Origin: Flavobacterium sp.
GTDB taxonomy: Bacteria > Bacteroidota > Bacteroidia > Flavobacteriales > Flavobacteriaceae
Direction: 5' to 3'
Length of the DNA: 46,523 nt
NCBI RefSeq assembly: GCF_013822155.1
Contig: NZ_PNJW01000021.1
Span: forward strand, 1-46,523
Under the pieces are notes generated by a model. That model made no database searches, had not been told where the DNA came from, and saw only the letters and a list, made by a program, of their open reading frames with translations. Every line of letters begins with the position of its first letter. The first letter of the stretch is position 1. A program made the position numbers and the translations under genes. This document shows positions 1 through 9,600 of the stretch, in pieces.

Positions 1-1
1 A

Positions 2-70
2 AATGATATTGAGTCTGGAAGAAATGAATCACTATTAAACCTTTGGTTTAATGAAAAACACAGTAATTAA
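2..70 (+). CDS. Possible 3' end of a protein gene cut by the window edge
   Basis: Reading from base 2, a frame stays open for 22 codons and ends in TAA at 68-70, with the composition of a normal protein C-terminus (acidic and polar residues, then LWFNEKHSN). It would be the tail of a plus-strand gene convergent with miaE. A competing frame gives only a 12-residue peptide from the ATG at 3. The fragment is too short to identify, and the open frame could be chance in AT-rich DNA. Confidence 0.3.
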   Translation, partial: NDIESGRNESLLNLWFNEKHSN

Positions 71-150
71 TTTAAGTATTCTAAACTACGATAATTAAAT
101 GTTTTTAAGGCTTGAAATATATGAAACTAGTTGTTTAGTTCAATTCATAA

Positions 151-732
151 TTAACCATGAACAGTTTCTTTTTTCCCATAATTGGTAATTAGTTCTCCTT
201 CAAATTCGAGCCATTCTTGCCAACGTTTGTCTACATTTACTTTTTCGGAATATTTACGGGCAAATTTTAAAAAAGTTGTATAGTGATTAGCCTCACTAAT
301 CATTAATTCTCGGTAAAATTCTGCTAATTTTTTGTCTTTGATGTTTTCGGAAAGCACTTTAAAACGTTCACAACTTCGGGCTTCAATCATAGCAGCAAAA
401 AGTAAACGTTCAATTAATGCATCGTTTCGGGTACCGCCTTTTTTGGTAAATTTAATAAGCTGGTTGACATAGTCGTCTTTTACTTCTCGACCAAATTCAA
501 AGCCACGTTCTTGAATGATGTTGTGTACCATTTGAAAATGTTCCATTTCTTCGATGGCAATTTTGGCCATTTCGGTGACTAATTCAACATTTTCAGAATT
601 GTTGGTGATGATGTAAAGTGCATTAGAAGCTGCTTTTTGTTCGCACCAGCAATGATCGGATAAAATTTCTTCGAGGTTTGATTCGGCAATATTGGCCCAA
701 CGTGGGTCGGTTTTGAGTTTTAATCCTAACAT
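151..732 (-). CDS. miaE: tRNA-(2-methylthio-N6-isopentenyl)adenosine-37 hydroxylase, MiaE family
   Basis: Predicted non-haem diiron monooxygenase that hydroxylates the isopentenyl group of ms2i6A at position 37 of tRNAs reading U-initial codons. The 193-residue protein fits the family length and has the ferritin-like ligand pattern: E31, E62-x2-H65, E117 and E147-x2-H150 in a helical fold. The start is the ATG just downstream of a Bacteroidota -7 box at 751-758. It stands alone, divergent from the glycosyltransferase that starts 76 bp away. Other ferritin-like enzymes share the E-x2-H pattern, but the length and the WANIAESNLEEILSDHCWCE-type N-terminus point to MiaE. Confidence 0.9.
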   Translation of the reverse strand: MLGLKLKTDPRWANIAESNLEEILSDHCWCEQKAASNALYIITNNSENVELVTEMAKIAIEEMEHFQMVHNIIQERGFEFGREVKDDYVNQLIKFTKKGGTRNDALIERLLFAAMIEARSCERFKVLSENIKDKKLAEFYRELMISEANHYTTFLKFARKYSEKVNVDKRWQEWLEFEGELITNYGKKETVHG

Positions 733-750
733 GATTCACTTGATTTGATA

Positions 751-758
751 CAAAAATA
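751..758 (-). promoter_or_regulatory. Candidate -7 promoter box of miaE
   Basis: On the minus strand the sequence is TATTTTTG, matching the Bacteroidota -7 consensus TAnnTTTG, about 18 nt before the miaE start codon. I see no clear -33 TTG at the usual spacing, so this is a half-site prediction. Confidence 0.45.
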
Positions 759-807
759 ATGCTTTTTATTTGAATAGAATTGGCTCATTAATTACTATTT
801 TAGTGCG

Positions 808-2028
808 ATGAATGCATTTGAAAATAAACGGATTTTAATTATTGGTTTTGTTTGGCCGGAGCCGAAATCGTCTGCCGCCGGAAATAGGATGATGCAGTTG
901 ATTTCTTTTTTTAAGGAGAAAGGAGCGGAAATTATGTTTGCAAGTACGGCTTCGGAAACTGAATTTTCAGAAGAGTTGAATGATGTCGAACGAAAGCAAA
1001 TTGCATTAAATTGTACTTCTTTTGATGATTTTGTGAGGGAATTGCAACCTGATTTGGTTTTGTTTGATCGATTTATGACAGAAGAACAATTTGGGTGGCG
1101 TGTGGCTCAACAATGTCCGAATGCCATGCGAATGCTGGATTCGGAAGATTTGCATTGTTTGCGTGAAGCCCGACGATTGACTGTTTTGAAAAACAATCCG
1201 TTTGATTTGAACAATGATTTAGCAAAGCGGGAAATTGCTAGTATTTATCGATGTGATATTACGTTGATAGTTTCGAAATTTGAAATGGAATTGTTACAAA
1301 CGCATTTTAAAGTACCGAAGTTTCTTTTATTTTATTTGCCGATTTGGGTTGAAAATAAAACCGTGAATTTACCAACTTTTGAAGAACGAAGTGATTTTGT
1401 ATTTATTGGTAATTTTTTACACGCACCCAATCACGACACGGTTGTTTATTTGAAGGAAGTTATTTGGTCGTTAATATTTGAAAAATTACCAGAAACAAAA
1501 ATGCATATTTACGGTGCTTATCCGACGCAAAAAATATTTTCATTGCACCAACCGAAGATGAATTTTTATGTTCATGGCAGAGCAGCAAGTTCTTTTGAAA
1601 TGATTTCTAAGGCAAAAGTGTTGTTAGCTCCTATTCGTTTTGGAGCCGGAATCAAAGGGAAATTATTGGAAGCGATGGAATTTGGTACACCAAGTATAAC
1701 TTCGTCAATAGGTGCAGAAGCAATGAATGGTGATTTTTTGGGGAATGGATTTGTAACCGATTCACCGGATGATTTTGCTGAAAAAGCAATTGAATTATAT
1801 CAGAATAAACCAATTTGGTTACAAGCTCAACAAAATGGTTTTGAAATTGTAAAGCATTGTTTTTCGAAAGATTTGTTTGAGGATACTTTTCTTGCATTTG
1901 TATTGGATAAGTTTGAAAATTTGGAAAAGTATCGAAATGATAATTTTACCGGATTATTATTGATGCATCATTTTTTGCAGAGCACGAAGTATATGGCGAA
2001 GTGGATTGAGGAGAAGAATAAACAATAA
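808..2028 (+). CDS. Glycosyltransferase, GT4/GT1-like (GT-B fold)
   Basis: Cytoplasmic GT-B glycosyltransferase of 406 residues. The N-terminal half begins with a hydrophobic strand followed by GFVWPEPKSSAAGNRM, the usual acceptor-side loop. The C-terminal half has a donor-domain strand (DFVFIGNF) and the motif around KGKLLEAMEFGTPSITS, which corresponds to the E-x7-E nucleotide-sugar binding region of GT4 enzymes. Donor and acceptor cannot be told from the sequence. The gene is monocistronic: divergent from miaE upstream and facing pdhC across a shared terminator downstream. A role in surface polysaccharide or protein O-glycan synthesis is inference only. Confidence 0.8.
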   Translation: MNAFENKRILIIGFVWPEPKSSAAGNRMMQLISFFKEKGAEIMFASTASETEFSEELNDVERKQIALNCTSFDDFVRELQPDLVLFDRFMTEEQFGWRVAQQCPNAMRMLDSEDLHCLREARRLTVLKNNPFDLNNDLAKREIASIYRCDITLIVSKFEMELLQTHFKVPKFLLFYLPIWVENKTVNLPTFEERSDFVFIGNFLHAPNHDTVVYLKEVIWSLIFEKLPETKMHIYGAYPTQKIFSLHQPKMNFYVHGRAASSFEMISKAKVLLAPIRFGAGIKGKLLEAMEFGTPSITSSIGAEAMNGDFLGNGFVTDSPDDFAEKAIELYQNKPIWLQAQQNGFEIVKHCFSKDLFEDTFLAFVLDKFENLEKYRNDNFTGLLLMHHFLQSTKYMAKWIEEKNKQ

Positions 2029-2057
2029 AAAAGCGAGATCAAATTGAACTCGCTTTT
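2029..2057. terminator. Bidirectional intrinsic terminator between the glycosyltransferase and pdhC
   Basis: Arms AAAAGCGAG (2029-2037) and CTCGCTTTT (2049-2057) pair perfectly around an 11-nt loop. A-tract and T-tract flanks allow termination in both directions. It sits between two convergent genes, right after the first stop codon. Confidence 0.8.
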
Positions 2058-2077
2058 AATTATATATTCGGCTAAAT

Positions 2078-3697
2078 CTATGCCAACATAGTCACCGGAT
2101 TTTCTAAATACGTACGTAACGTCTGAAGAAATTGAGCTCCCGTTGCACCATCAACCGTTCTGTGGTCACAAGCTAAAGTTACTTTCATAGTATTTCCAAC
2201 AACAATCTGTCCATCTTTAACAACCGGTTTTTCGATGATTGCACCTACTGAAAGAATTGCAGAATTTGGTTGGTTGATGATTGAGGTAAATTCAGTAATA
2301 CCAAACATTCCTAAGTTTGAAACTGTGAAAGTACTACCTTCCATTTCGGCAGGTTGAAGTTTTTTGTTTTTAGCTCTTCCTGCTAAATCTTTCACAGCTA
2401 AACCAATTTGTGTTAAACTCATTTGGTCTGTGAATTTCAAAACAGGGACAACTAATCCGTCTTCAACAGCTACTGCAACGCCAATGTTTACATGATAATT
2501 AATGACAGTTGCTTCTTCATTCCACTGAGAATTTACTCTTGGATGTTTTTTCAACGCCATTGCACAAGCTTTTACGACCATATCATTAAACGATACTTTC
2601 GTGTCAGGAATTGAATTTATAGTTGCTCTTGATTTCATAGCCTCGTCCATTGCAACTTCAATTGTTAAGTAGTAATGTGGAGCCGTAAATTTAGATTCAG
2701 AAAGACGACGAGCAATAGTTTTACGCATCTGTGAATTTTTCACTTCTTCTGAAAAAGATTCGCCAGCAGGAACAAATGGTTGAACAGCAGGTTGTGTACT
2801 TGAAGTAACAGTTTCCGTTGTAGAAGCTGGAGTTACTGGTGTAGCTGAAGCCGTAAAGTTTTCTACATCATTTTTTACAATTCTGCCATTTTCTCCTGAT
2901 CCTTTCACTTGGGAAAGGTTTATTCCTTTGTCTTTAGCAATTTGTCGAGCTAATGGTGAAGCAAAAATTCTACCACCGTTTGTTGTTGTTTCAGTTTCTT
3001 GTTTTGATTCAGGCTGAGTTTCTTTTGTTGCTTCAACTTTTTCAGTTTTAGGAGTATCACTACCACCTTTGGTATAGTTTTCTGCAATTCCGGAAACATC
3101 CGTTCCGGCTGGTCCGATAATAGCTAGAACACTATCAACAGGAGCAGATTGTCCTTCTTGAATACCAATGTACAATAATGTACCGGCATTAAAAGATTCA
3201 AATTCCATGGTGGCTTTGTCTGTTTCAATTTCGGCGAGAATATCGCCTTCTTTTACAGCATCACCTATCTTTTTTAACCAAGTAGCGACAGTTCCTTCAG
3301 TCATCGTATCACTTAAACGAGGCATTGTAACTACAATAACACCCGCAGGAATTGCCGTTGCAACTTGTGGTTTAGTTTCTTCAGTTTTTGGTGTTTCTGA
3401 TTTTGATTCTTCAATTTTTGGAGCACTTCCTCCGACCAATAAACCTGAAATGTCTTCCCCGTCTTTACCAATAATTGCTAAAAGTGAATCAACCGGAGCC
3501 GATTGTCCTTCTTGAATACCTATGTGTAATAAGGTTCCTGAATGAAATGATTCAAACTCCATTGTCGCTTTATCTGTTTCAATTTCAGCTAAAATATCAC
3601 CTTCTTTTATTGTGTCTCCAACTTTTTTAAGCCAAGTAGCTACAACTCCTTCGGTCATTGTGTCACTTAAACGCGGCATTGTTATAATTTCTGCCAT
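2078..3697 (-). CDS. pdhC: Pyruvate dehydrogenase E2, dihydrolipoamide acetyltransferase
   Basis: Core acetyltransferase of the pyruvate dehydrogenase complex, passing the acetyl group from lipoyl-lysine to CoA. The 539 residues show, in order, two lipoyl domains (about 1-80 and 122-200), each with the ETDKATMEFESF lipoylation motif; linkers rich in Thr, Glu, Pro and Ala; a peripheral-subunit-binding domain (FASPLARQIAKDKGINLSQV, about 245-285); and a 2-oxoacid dehydrogenase catalytic domain ending with the HRTVDGA motif that holds the active-site His and Asp. It lies 5 bp after pdhA, so the two are surely cotranscribed. No E1-beta or E3 gene is in the window; in flavobacteria they usually lie elsewhere. 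Confidence 0.95.
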   Translation of the reverse strand: MAEIITMPRLSDTMTEGVVATWLKKVGDTIKEGDILAEIETDKATMEFESFHSGTLLHIGIQEGQSAPVDSLLAIIGKDGEDISGLLVGGSAPKIEESKSETPKTEETKPQVATAIPAGVIVVTMPRLSDTMTEGTVATWLKKIGDAVKEGDILAEIETDKATMEFESFNAGTLLYIGIQEGQSAPVDSVLAIIGPAGTDVSGIAENYTKGGSDTPKTEKVEATKETQPESKQETETTTNGGRIFASPLARQIAKDKGINLSQVKGSGENGRIVKNDVENFTASATPVTPASTTETVTSSTQPAVQPFVPAGESFSEEVKNSQMRKTIARRLSESKFTAPHYYLTIEVAMDEAMKSRATINSIPDTKVSFNDMVVKACAMALKKHPRVNSQWNEEATVINYHVNIGVAVAVEDGLVVPVLKFTDQMSLTQIGLAVKDLAGRAKNKKLQPAEMEGSTFTVSNLGMFGITEFTSIINQPNSAILSVGAIIEKPVVKDGQIVVGNTMKVTLACDHRTVDGATGAQFLQTLRTYLENPVTMLA

Positions 3698-3702
3698 AGC
3701 TG

Positions 3703-4701
3703 TTATAGTTTATGAGATATAAATGGATAATTTTCTTGGTCATATACCACATCATACATTTGTTGTACTTCAGGATATGGTGATTCATCAGCGAATTTTT
3801 CACACTCTTCAACTAAGTGTTTTACTCGTTCATCAATTGCTTCAATTTCTGCTTCTGTTGCATAATTGTTTTCTTTGATAATATCTAAAACTTGTGTTAT
3901 TGGGTCAATTTTTTTATACTCTTCAACTTCATCTTTACTTCTGTATAATTGAGCATCTGACATTGAGTGACCTCTGTATCGGTATGTTTTCATTTCCAAG
4001 AAAGTTGGTCCATCACCTCTACGAGCTCTTTCAATGGCTTCGTGCATGGCTTCAGCTACTTTTACAGGATTCATTCCGTCAACTGGTCCACACGGCATTT
4101 CATATCCTAAACCAAGTTTCCATACATCAGTGTGATTTGCAGTTCTTTCAACAGAAGTTCCCATAGCGTAACCATTGTTTTCACAAATAAAAACTACAGG
4201 AAGTTTCCATAACATGGCCATATTAAAAGCTTCGTGTAATGAACCTTGACGAGCGGCACCATCACCAAAATAGGTTAAAGTTACACCCCCGGTGTTAAAA
4301 TATTTATCAGCAAAGGCCATTCCTGCTCCAACAGGTATTTGAGCTCCAACAATTCCATGCCCGCCAAAGAAACCATGTTCTTTAGAGAAAATGTGCATAG
4401 ATCCACCCATTCCTTTAGAAGTTCCGGTTACTTTACCGTAAAGCTCCGCCATTACTTTTTTCGGGTCAACACCCATTGCAATTGGTTGAACATGGTTTCT
4501 GTAGGCTGTAATCATTTTATCTTTAGATAAGTCCATTGCATGTATAGCACCTGCCAAAACAGCTTCTTGACCGTTATATAAATGTAGAAATCCTCGAACT
4601 TTTTGTTGGATGTAAACGGCAGCTAATTTGTCTTCAAATTTTCTCCAAAACTGCATGTCTTCATACCATTGCAGGTAAACTTCTTTGGTGATTTTTTTCA
4701 T
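3703..4701 (-). CDS. pdhA: Pyruvate dehydrogenase E1 component, alpha subunit
   Basis: Thiamine-diphosphate-binding alpha subunit of the E1 heterotetramer that decarboxylates pyruvate. The ThDP motif runs from GDGAARQGSLHEAFN to ICENN, and the phosphorylation-loop-like stretch YRYRGHSMSDAQLYRSK is present. I place the start at the ATG giving MKKITKEVYLQWY (332 residues). The frame stays open upstream to 4788, but those 29 residues are Lys/Tyr-rich, unlike the family, and lie in the probable leader downstream of a -7 box at 4775-4782. First gene of a pdhA-pdhC operon; the beta subunit must be encoded elsewhere. Confidence 0.93.
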   Translation of the reverse strand: MKKITKEVYLQWYEDMQFWRKFEDKLAAVYIQQKVRGFLHLYNGQEAVLAGAIHAMDLSKDKMITAYRNHVQPIAMGVDPKKVMAELYGKVTGTSKGMGGSMHIFSKEHGFFGGHGIVGAQIPVGAGMAFADKYFNTGGVTLTYFGDGAARQGSLHEAFNMAMLWKLPVVFICENNGYAMGTSVERTANHTDVWKLGLGYEMPCGPVDGMNPVKVAEAMHEAIERARRGDGPTFLEMKTYRYRGHSMSDAQLYRSKDEVEEYKKIDPITQVLDIIKENNYATEAEIEAIDERVKHLVEECEKFADESPYPEVQQMYDVVYDQENYPFISHKL

Positions 4702-4774
4702 TTTTTTATTTCTTGAATCTTTTTGTTTGAATTGTTTTTTCTCAAGTATATTATAATAATAAAATTGCGAATAG

Positions 4775-4782
4775 CAAAAATA
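4775..4782 (-). promoter_or_regulatory. Candidate -7 promoter box of the pdhA-pdhC operon
   Basis: The minus strand reads TATTTTTG (consensus TAnnTTTG), giving a leader of about 70 nt before the chosen pdhA start. No clear -33 element is seen. If real, it makes the longer N-terminus from 4788 impossible. Confidence 0.4.
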
Positions 4783-4847
4783 AGACATCCTTAGTAGATG
4801 TAAAAATATAATCGAATTAAAATGATAAACTTTATAAAAAGTTATTT

Positions 4848-4863
4848 ACGATAACGTTATCGT
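4848..4863. promoter_or_regulatory. Perfect 16-bp palindrome upstream of pdhA, candidate operator
   Basis: ACGATAACGTTATCGT is fully self-complementary with a central CG, the symmetry typical of LacI-type and similar dimeric repressor operators. It lies between the end of cdd and pdhA, about 65 bp upstream of the candidate pdhA -7 box. It has no loop and no following T-tract on either strand, so it does not look like a terminator. The cognate regulator is unknown. Confidence 0.45.
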
Positions 4864-4876
4864 TATGAAATTTTAT

Positions 4877-5359
4877 TTACAAATAGTTTTTATCGAAAAC
4901 TAATGGCAATAAATTGGTAAGTGAATCGGATTTGTAAACTTCTCCGGATTCACCCATGAAAAATATTTCAATTGGGGTATTTTGTTTAAATTCGTATTCA
5001 GCAATTGATTGACGACACGAGCCGCAGGGCGGAATGGGTGAGTTAACCGGTTTTTCATCGGCAGTTGCAGTTATGGCTAATTTCAAGATTTTAGCGTCCG
5101 GATAAATTGCTCCTGCCTGAAAGATAGCCACACGTTCTGCACAAAGACCAGAAGGGTAGGCAGCATTTTCCTGATTAGAACCTAAAACAATTTTTCCATT
5201 GTCTAGTAAAATGGCAGCACCAACTCTGAATTTGGAGTAAGGAGCATATGCTTTTTTTCTGATTTCAATAGCCAATTCCATTAGATTTTTTATTTCTTCT
5301 GGAAGTTGTTCTTTGTTGTCAAAAACTGAAAATACAGTTGTGATAGTAATTTTTTTCAT
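4877..5359 (-). CDS. cdd: Cytidine deaminase
   Basis: Zinc enzyme of pyrimidine salvage that deaminates cytidine and deoxycytidine to uridine and deoxyuridine. The 160-residue single-domain (tetrameric type) protein has FRVGAAILL near 44-52, the C73-A-E75 motif with the catalytic glutamate, and P-C112-G-S-C115 with the other zinc cysteines. It follows the porV terminator and precedes the pdh operon on the same strand, with no sign of functional coupling to either neighbour. Confidence 0.95.
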   Translation of the reverse strand: MKKITITTVFSVFDNKEQLPEEIKNLMELAIEIRKKAYAPYSKFRVGAAILLDNGKIVLGSNQENAAYPSGLCAERVAIFQAGAIYPDAKILKLAITATADEKPVNSPIPPCGSCRQSIAEYEFKQNTPIEIFFMGESGEVYKSDSLTNLLPLVFDKNYL

Positions 5360-5365
5360 AAAGTA

Positions 5366-5407
5366 AGGGGGAAAAAAAATCCAAATCTCGAGTTAGAAAT
5401 TTGGATT
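5366..5407 (-). terminator. Intrinsic terminator after porU-porV
   Basis: On the minus strand a hairpin with arms AATCCAAAT/ATTTGGATT (5378-5386 and 5399-5407) is followed directly by a run of T. It lies just past the porV stop and before cdd, so it separates the secretion operon from the deaminase gene. Confidence 0.7.
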
Positions 5408-5429
5408 AATTTTTTATTATTTTTTCATT

Positions 5430-6602
5430 CTAGTATTCATCATATTTATCTCCAAAATTAAACGTCAGCGTAAAACGTAACGTGTTTTCTAATGGGTTTT
5501 TAACATTTGAAGCAGACATTAAATAGGATACATCAATTTTTACTACATTGTATTTAAATCCGGCACCAAAAGAGAAAAATTGTCTTGCTCCTTTTTCCGG
5601 ACTCTCATGAAAATACCCAAGGCGAAATAAAAAGGCATCTTGATAGGAATATTCGGTTCCTAATGCCCAAGTAATTTCTTTTAACTCTTCACTAAATCCA
5701 TCTGGAGCATCGGTGAAGGATTGAAACATTCCTGAAACCCATCCGATACTGTTATATTCGTCATTAACAATAGTTTGGTCTAATCCGTCTATAACACCAT
5801 CTCCATTGACATCTGTAACTTCTTGAGGTGTTGGAACCATTAATTTGTTTATTTCAGCATTCAACGTGATTTTATTGTATTCGTCGAAAATAAAATCAAA
5901 TCCACCTCCTAATTTCATATTCGCAGGTAGAAAATTCGAGGTTAAATCAGAAACATCAGCATTATAATTCATTTTTGGACCCATATTTTGAAAATTGAAT
6001 CCAGCTCTCCAACGACCGTTGAAATCGTCAAAAGCCACTTCTTCAGATTGAAAATAACCGGCTACATCAACGGCAAAAGTACTTGCGGCTGAAGCATCAC
6101 CCGAGGCATCCGGAATTTTTAATTGTGAACGAATATATCGTGCAGCAACAGCCATAGAAAAACTAGAGCTCAGCTGCAATGAATAAGAAACATCAAGTGC
6201 TAATTCATTTGGACTTACGATTATTGGTACATCGTCATAATTTTCTCTAAGCTCAATATCACCTAAACCAAAATAACGTAGGCTTCCGGCAAAAGCACTT
6301 CTTTCATTAATTCTGTTATAGTAGTTTAATTGACCTAATGAAATGTCATTAACAAGGTCAGTTAAATAAGGGGTATAACTTACACCGACTCCAACTTTAT
6401 CAATTGCAAAGGCATATTTAGCAGGATTCCATTGTTGAGAAAAAGCATCGGCAGAAGTTGCTATACCAATGTCTCCCATACTGGCAGACCTTGCATCTGC
6501 GGCAATTAATAAAAAGGGTACTGCTGTAGTAATTACTCTATCTTGAGCAAATGTGTTGTTATAAGCAAGGATGCAAATTAAAATTACGGTTATTTTTTTC
6601 AT
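5430..6602 (-). CDS. porV: Type IX secretion outer-membrane protein PorV (LptO)
   Basis: Outer-membrane beta-barrel of the type IX secretion system. In characterised systems PorV picks up cargo carrying the conserved C-terminal domain and presents it to the PorU sortase. The 390 residues start with a signal peptide (MKKITVILICILAYNNTFAQ) and then the family-typical AVPFLLIAADARSASMGDIGIATSAD, followed by alternating amphipathic strands ending in LRFTLTFNFGD. It lies 39 bp after porU on the same strand, with gldJ divergent upstream, the usual flavobacterial order. FadL-like barrels share the fold, but the N-terminal signature and the neighbours are specific. Confidence 0.95.
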   Translation of the reverse strand: MKKITVILICILAYNNTFAQDRVITTAVPFLLIAADARSASMGDIGIATSADAFSQQWNPAKYAFAIDKVGVGVSYTPYLTDLVNDISLGQLNYYNRINERSAFAGSLRYFGLGDIELRENYDDVPIIVSPNELALDVSYSLQLSSSFSMAVAARYIRSQLKIPDASGDASAASTFAVDVAGYFQSEEVAFDDFNGRWRAGFNFQNMGPKMNYNADVSDLTSNFLPANMKLGGGFDFIFDEYNKITLNAEINKLMVPTPQEVTDVNGDGVIDGLDQTIVNDEYNSIGWVSGMFQSFTDAPDGFSEELKEITWALGTEYSYQDAFLFRLGYFHESPEKGARQFFSFGAGFKYNVVKIDVSYLMSASNVKNPLENTLRFTLTFNFGDKYDEY

Positions 6603-6641
6603 TATAAAAGCTGGATAATAATTAACAAATATAGTGTTTTC

Positions 6642-9600
6642 TTAAAGGATTACAAGTTTTTCAATTTTTTCGGACTTTTTATTAGTGATGCTGGATTTGA
6701 CTGTTAGTTTATAAATGTAAACTCCTTTGCCAATTCGGTCACCAAAATCATCTTTTCCATCCCATGTAATTTCTCTTGATAGAAAACCATCGGTATTTAC
6801 GACTTGATTGATAGTTTTTACAACTTTTCCGGTAATTGTGAAAATTTGGACTTGAACATCTAAAGGTTCAAAAGGATGATTATGTGAAAACCAGAATTGT
6901 GTGTAATTAACAAAAGGGTTTGGATAGTTCAAAACATTTGTAAGACTGATGGAATCTTCACCCACAACAATAAATTGAATTTCTGCTGAAATAGGATTAT
7001 TATAAACGTCCCATGCTCTAAAAGTTATTGTATGAAGTCCTGTCGCCAAATTAAAAAACGGAAACCTAACTCTTCCTTTTTTATAATTATTTAACTCTGT
7101 TTCGTAGTAGTCATTTAAAATATAGGGTTTGTTTTCGTCGCCATCTAAAATAGCTACAATATCATGTCCGATTCCACTAGCTGTATTGATTCCGTTTTCA
7201 TCTTCCAAAAAGGCTAAAAATATGGGATTTTCGTTAGTGATTCCACCGGAAATAAAAGTTTCGTCATTCATGTATAATCGAACGGTTGGCCCAACGTTAT
7301 CCTCCGGAGCATTTGCATTTATACCTCCAATTTTAATAGAAGTATCATAACCGGATTGATTTTGCAGCGTTGGCTGTTGCGTTTTAGCATAGAAACTGAT
7401 TCTGCCATTTCCAACAGGAACACTAATGTCACGAGGAACAATGAATTCAAATTCAAATAATCCATTTGAAACAGTGGCATTTCCTCTAAAAATAGTTTCT
7501 CCTAGAGTTTGAAAATTCATGATAATTAATCCCGAACCATTTGTTGTTCCATCATTTCCTAAGGTGTTTCTGTTAATGTTTTTATCAAAAACCTGAATAG
7601 CAATATCGCCATTATAGTCATTTAGAAGAGCATCACCATTTAAATTTCTAACTTCACCGGTTAGCTTAACTTTGCTTAATGCATTGAATATGAATGTAGA
7701 AGATTCAATAGGGGTGTCGTTTACTTTTGTTAAAACAATTTTTGGTTTAGGAATGGGTAAAATGATGGCCGGATCACCAATGTAAAACACCATCAATGTA
7801 CTGCTATTGTAGTCGTTTTTTGCTCTTCTTAGTGCTTCTGCAATAGATAATTCTTCGGTAGAATTAAATCCGTATAAATAGGCGGAGAAAAAATTATTTA
7901 TATCCTGTCCTGTTTGAACGCCAATTTGCCGTGTTGTTGTAACCAATGAAATGGCACCACCTTTCGGATTCCAATAGGTGTATTCTCCTGCTGTTGGTCT
8001 ATAGGGATTGTCGAATCTGGTAAATTCACAGGTTACGGTCACAAATAATGGGTATCGGTATCGATTATTTAAGTTTTGAGCATCTGTTTTTTCGAAAAGT
8101 CGTTCAGAGGCTAATTGGTCTTCTCCACCATGACCAAAATAATTAAATACCAATGAACCTTGTTCTATTGCATTTTTCAATTCTTGTTTAACTTTCGGAT
8201 AACGTTGACCACCAGCTGATGCTTCTTGAACAAAAGAATCAGAATGGTACTTCATTACATTTACGTATGGATTTTCAATACTGATTGTATTTCCTAAGTT
8301 GTCCAATTGTTGTTGAATAACGCTTTCCCAACTTTCATCGACATCGTCAGAGACTAATGTAAATAAGTTACGCCATCTGCCATAAGATTTAATATCGTGG
8401 TATTCAAGAACTTTATCTACTAATTCCTTAGCGTCTTGCAAATTAGAAACCAACATTCTTCCTACCGCAAGGTCTAAACCATCAGCTCCTGAAGTCATTA
8501 ATCCTTCATTAGGGTCCATCATAGTATAAAAATCATCGGACATCGTTGAGCTTAACAATGAATTACTCACTAGGCTGTGAAAAATCGGGACAATGTTTGT
8601 GTTGTTTGGAATTCGATTTTTGTAATCATAGGAAGCATCACCAAAAAGATTTAAGTATTTTATTCTTTTTTCAGCAGATGAGGCATTATAATAAACGTAT
8701 TTGATTAGGTTTCTAATAGCACCAATATCTTGTTTGCCTGCTGAAAATTCCTGATAAATTTTATCAAGTGTGATGACTTTTACATTTAATTGAGAATTTA
8801 CTCTGTGAAATTGTGCCAACCTTTCTGCTTCTGAAGCTAAATTTGAGGGAGTAATAATGATATAATCGATATCTTCAAACTGACCTTGATTGTTATTGAA
8901 AATAGTGCCTTTAATATTTTGATTGATAACTTTTGTTTGCGATTCTTTTAAAGGTGTATAATAATCAGCTGGATCAATCGCAATATATTTTCTGACTTCT
9001 CCTAAGTTTGCTTTGAAGGTAAAATTAGCTAAGCCAGTATTTTCTATTTTACTTACATCATAAATTGAAGTTATATCCCAGACTTGAGAAATGGCAGAAG
9101 CATTCGTAAGTTGATATTCTCCAATTCCTAGTTGTGAACCGGATGCCAAATTTTGAAAACTAAATTGTTTACCAAATCCCTTTAAGTTTCTCTTTGCTTT
9201 TGAGGTTATAAAGTTTAAATATCCTTTAGCACTAGGCACGCCACTATTATTGTAAGTGAGTTCTACTGTAATGTTTTCAATTGCAGTGATGTTAAGGTTG
9301 TTGTTTGCAGTAGAAAAAAGAGTGCCGCTATTTGAAGGGATAGCACTAAAGGTAGCAGTTTGTTCTTGTCCTCCTGCTTTTATTTTTAAATTGGAATTGG
9401 AAAAGGAAACCGCTGCGGAGTTTACTGTAATTGATATTGGGCTGGTTGTGTCAATATTAGGAAAAGTAAAATCAAAAGTTAGTGGTGTTTGGGAAACAAA
9501 TTGTTCACCATACCAATTTCTTCCAATTTTGCCAATGTTGTTAAGGTCTTTTTCATAAAATTGATAATCATCAAAAGTAGTAAAAACATTAGTAGGAGCA

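Noticed and set aside
3168..3515. Plus-strand open frame opposite the E2 lipoyl-domain region
   Set aside because: It mirrors the repetitive lipoyl domains on the other strand and has no homology-like motifs or promoter.
2874..3697. Possible assembly duplication: two nearly repeated lipoyl segments in E2
   Set aside because: Two lipoyl domains are normal in E2 proteins, and the copies differ at many silent and some coding positions, so it is true ancient repetition.
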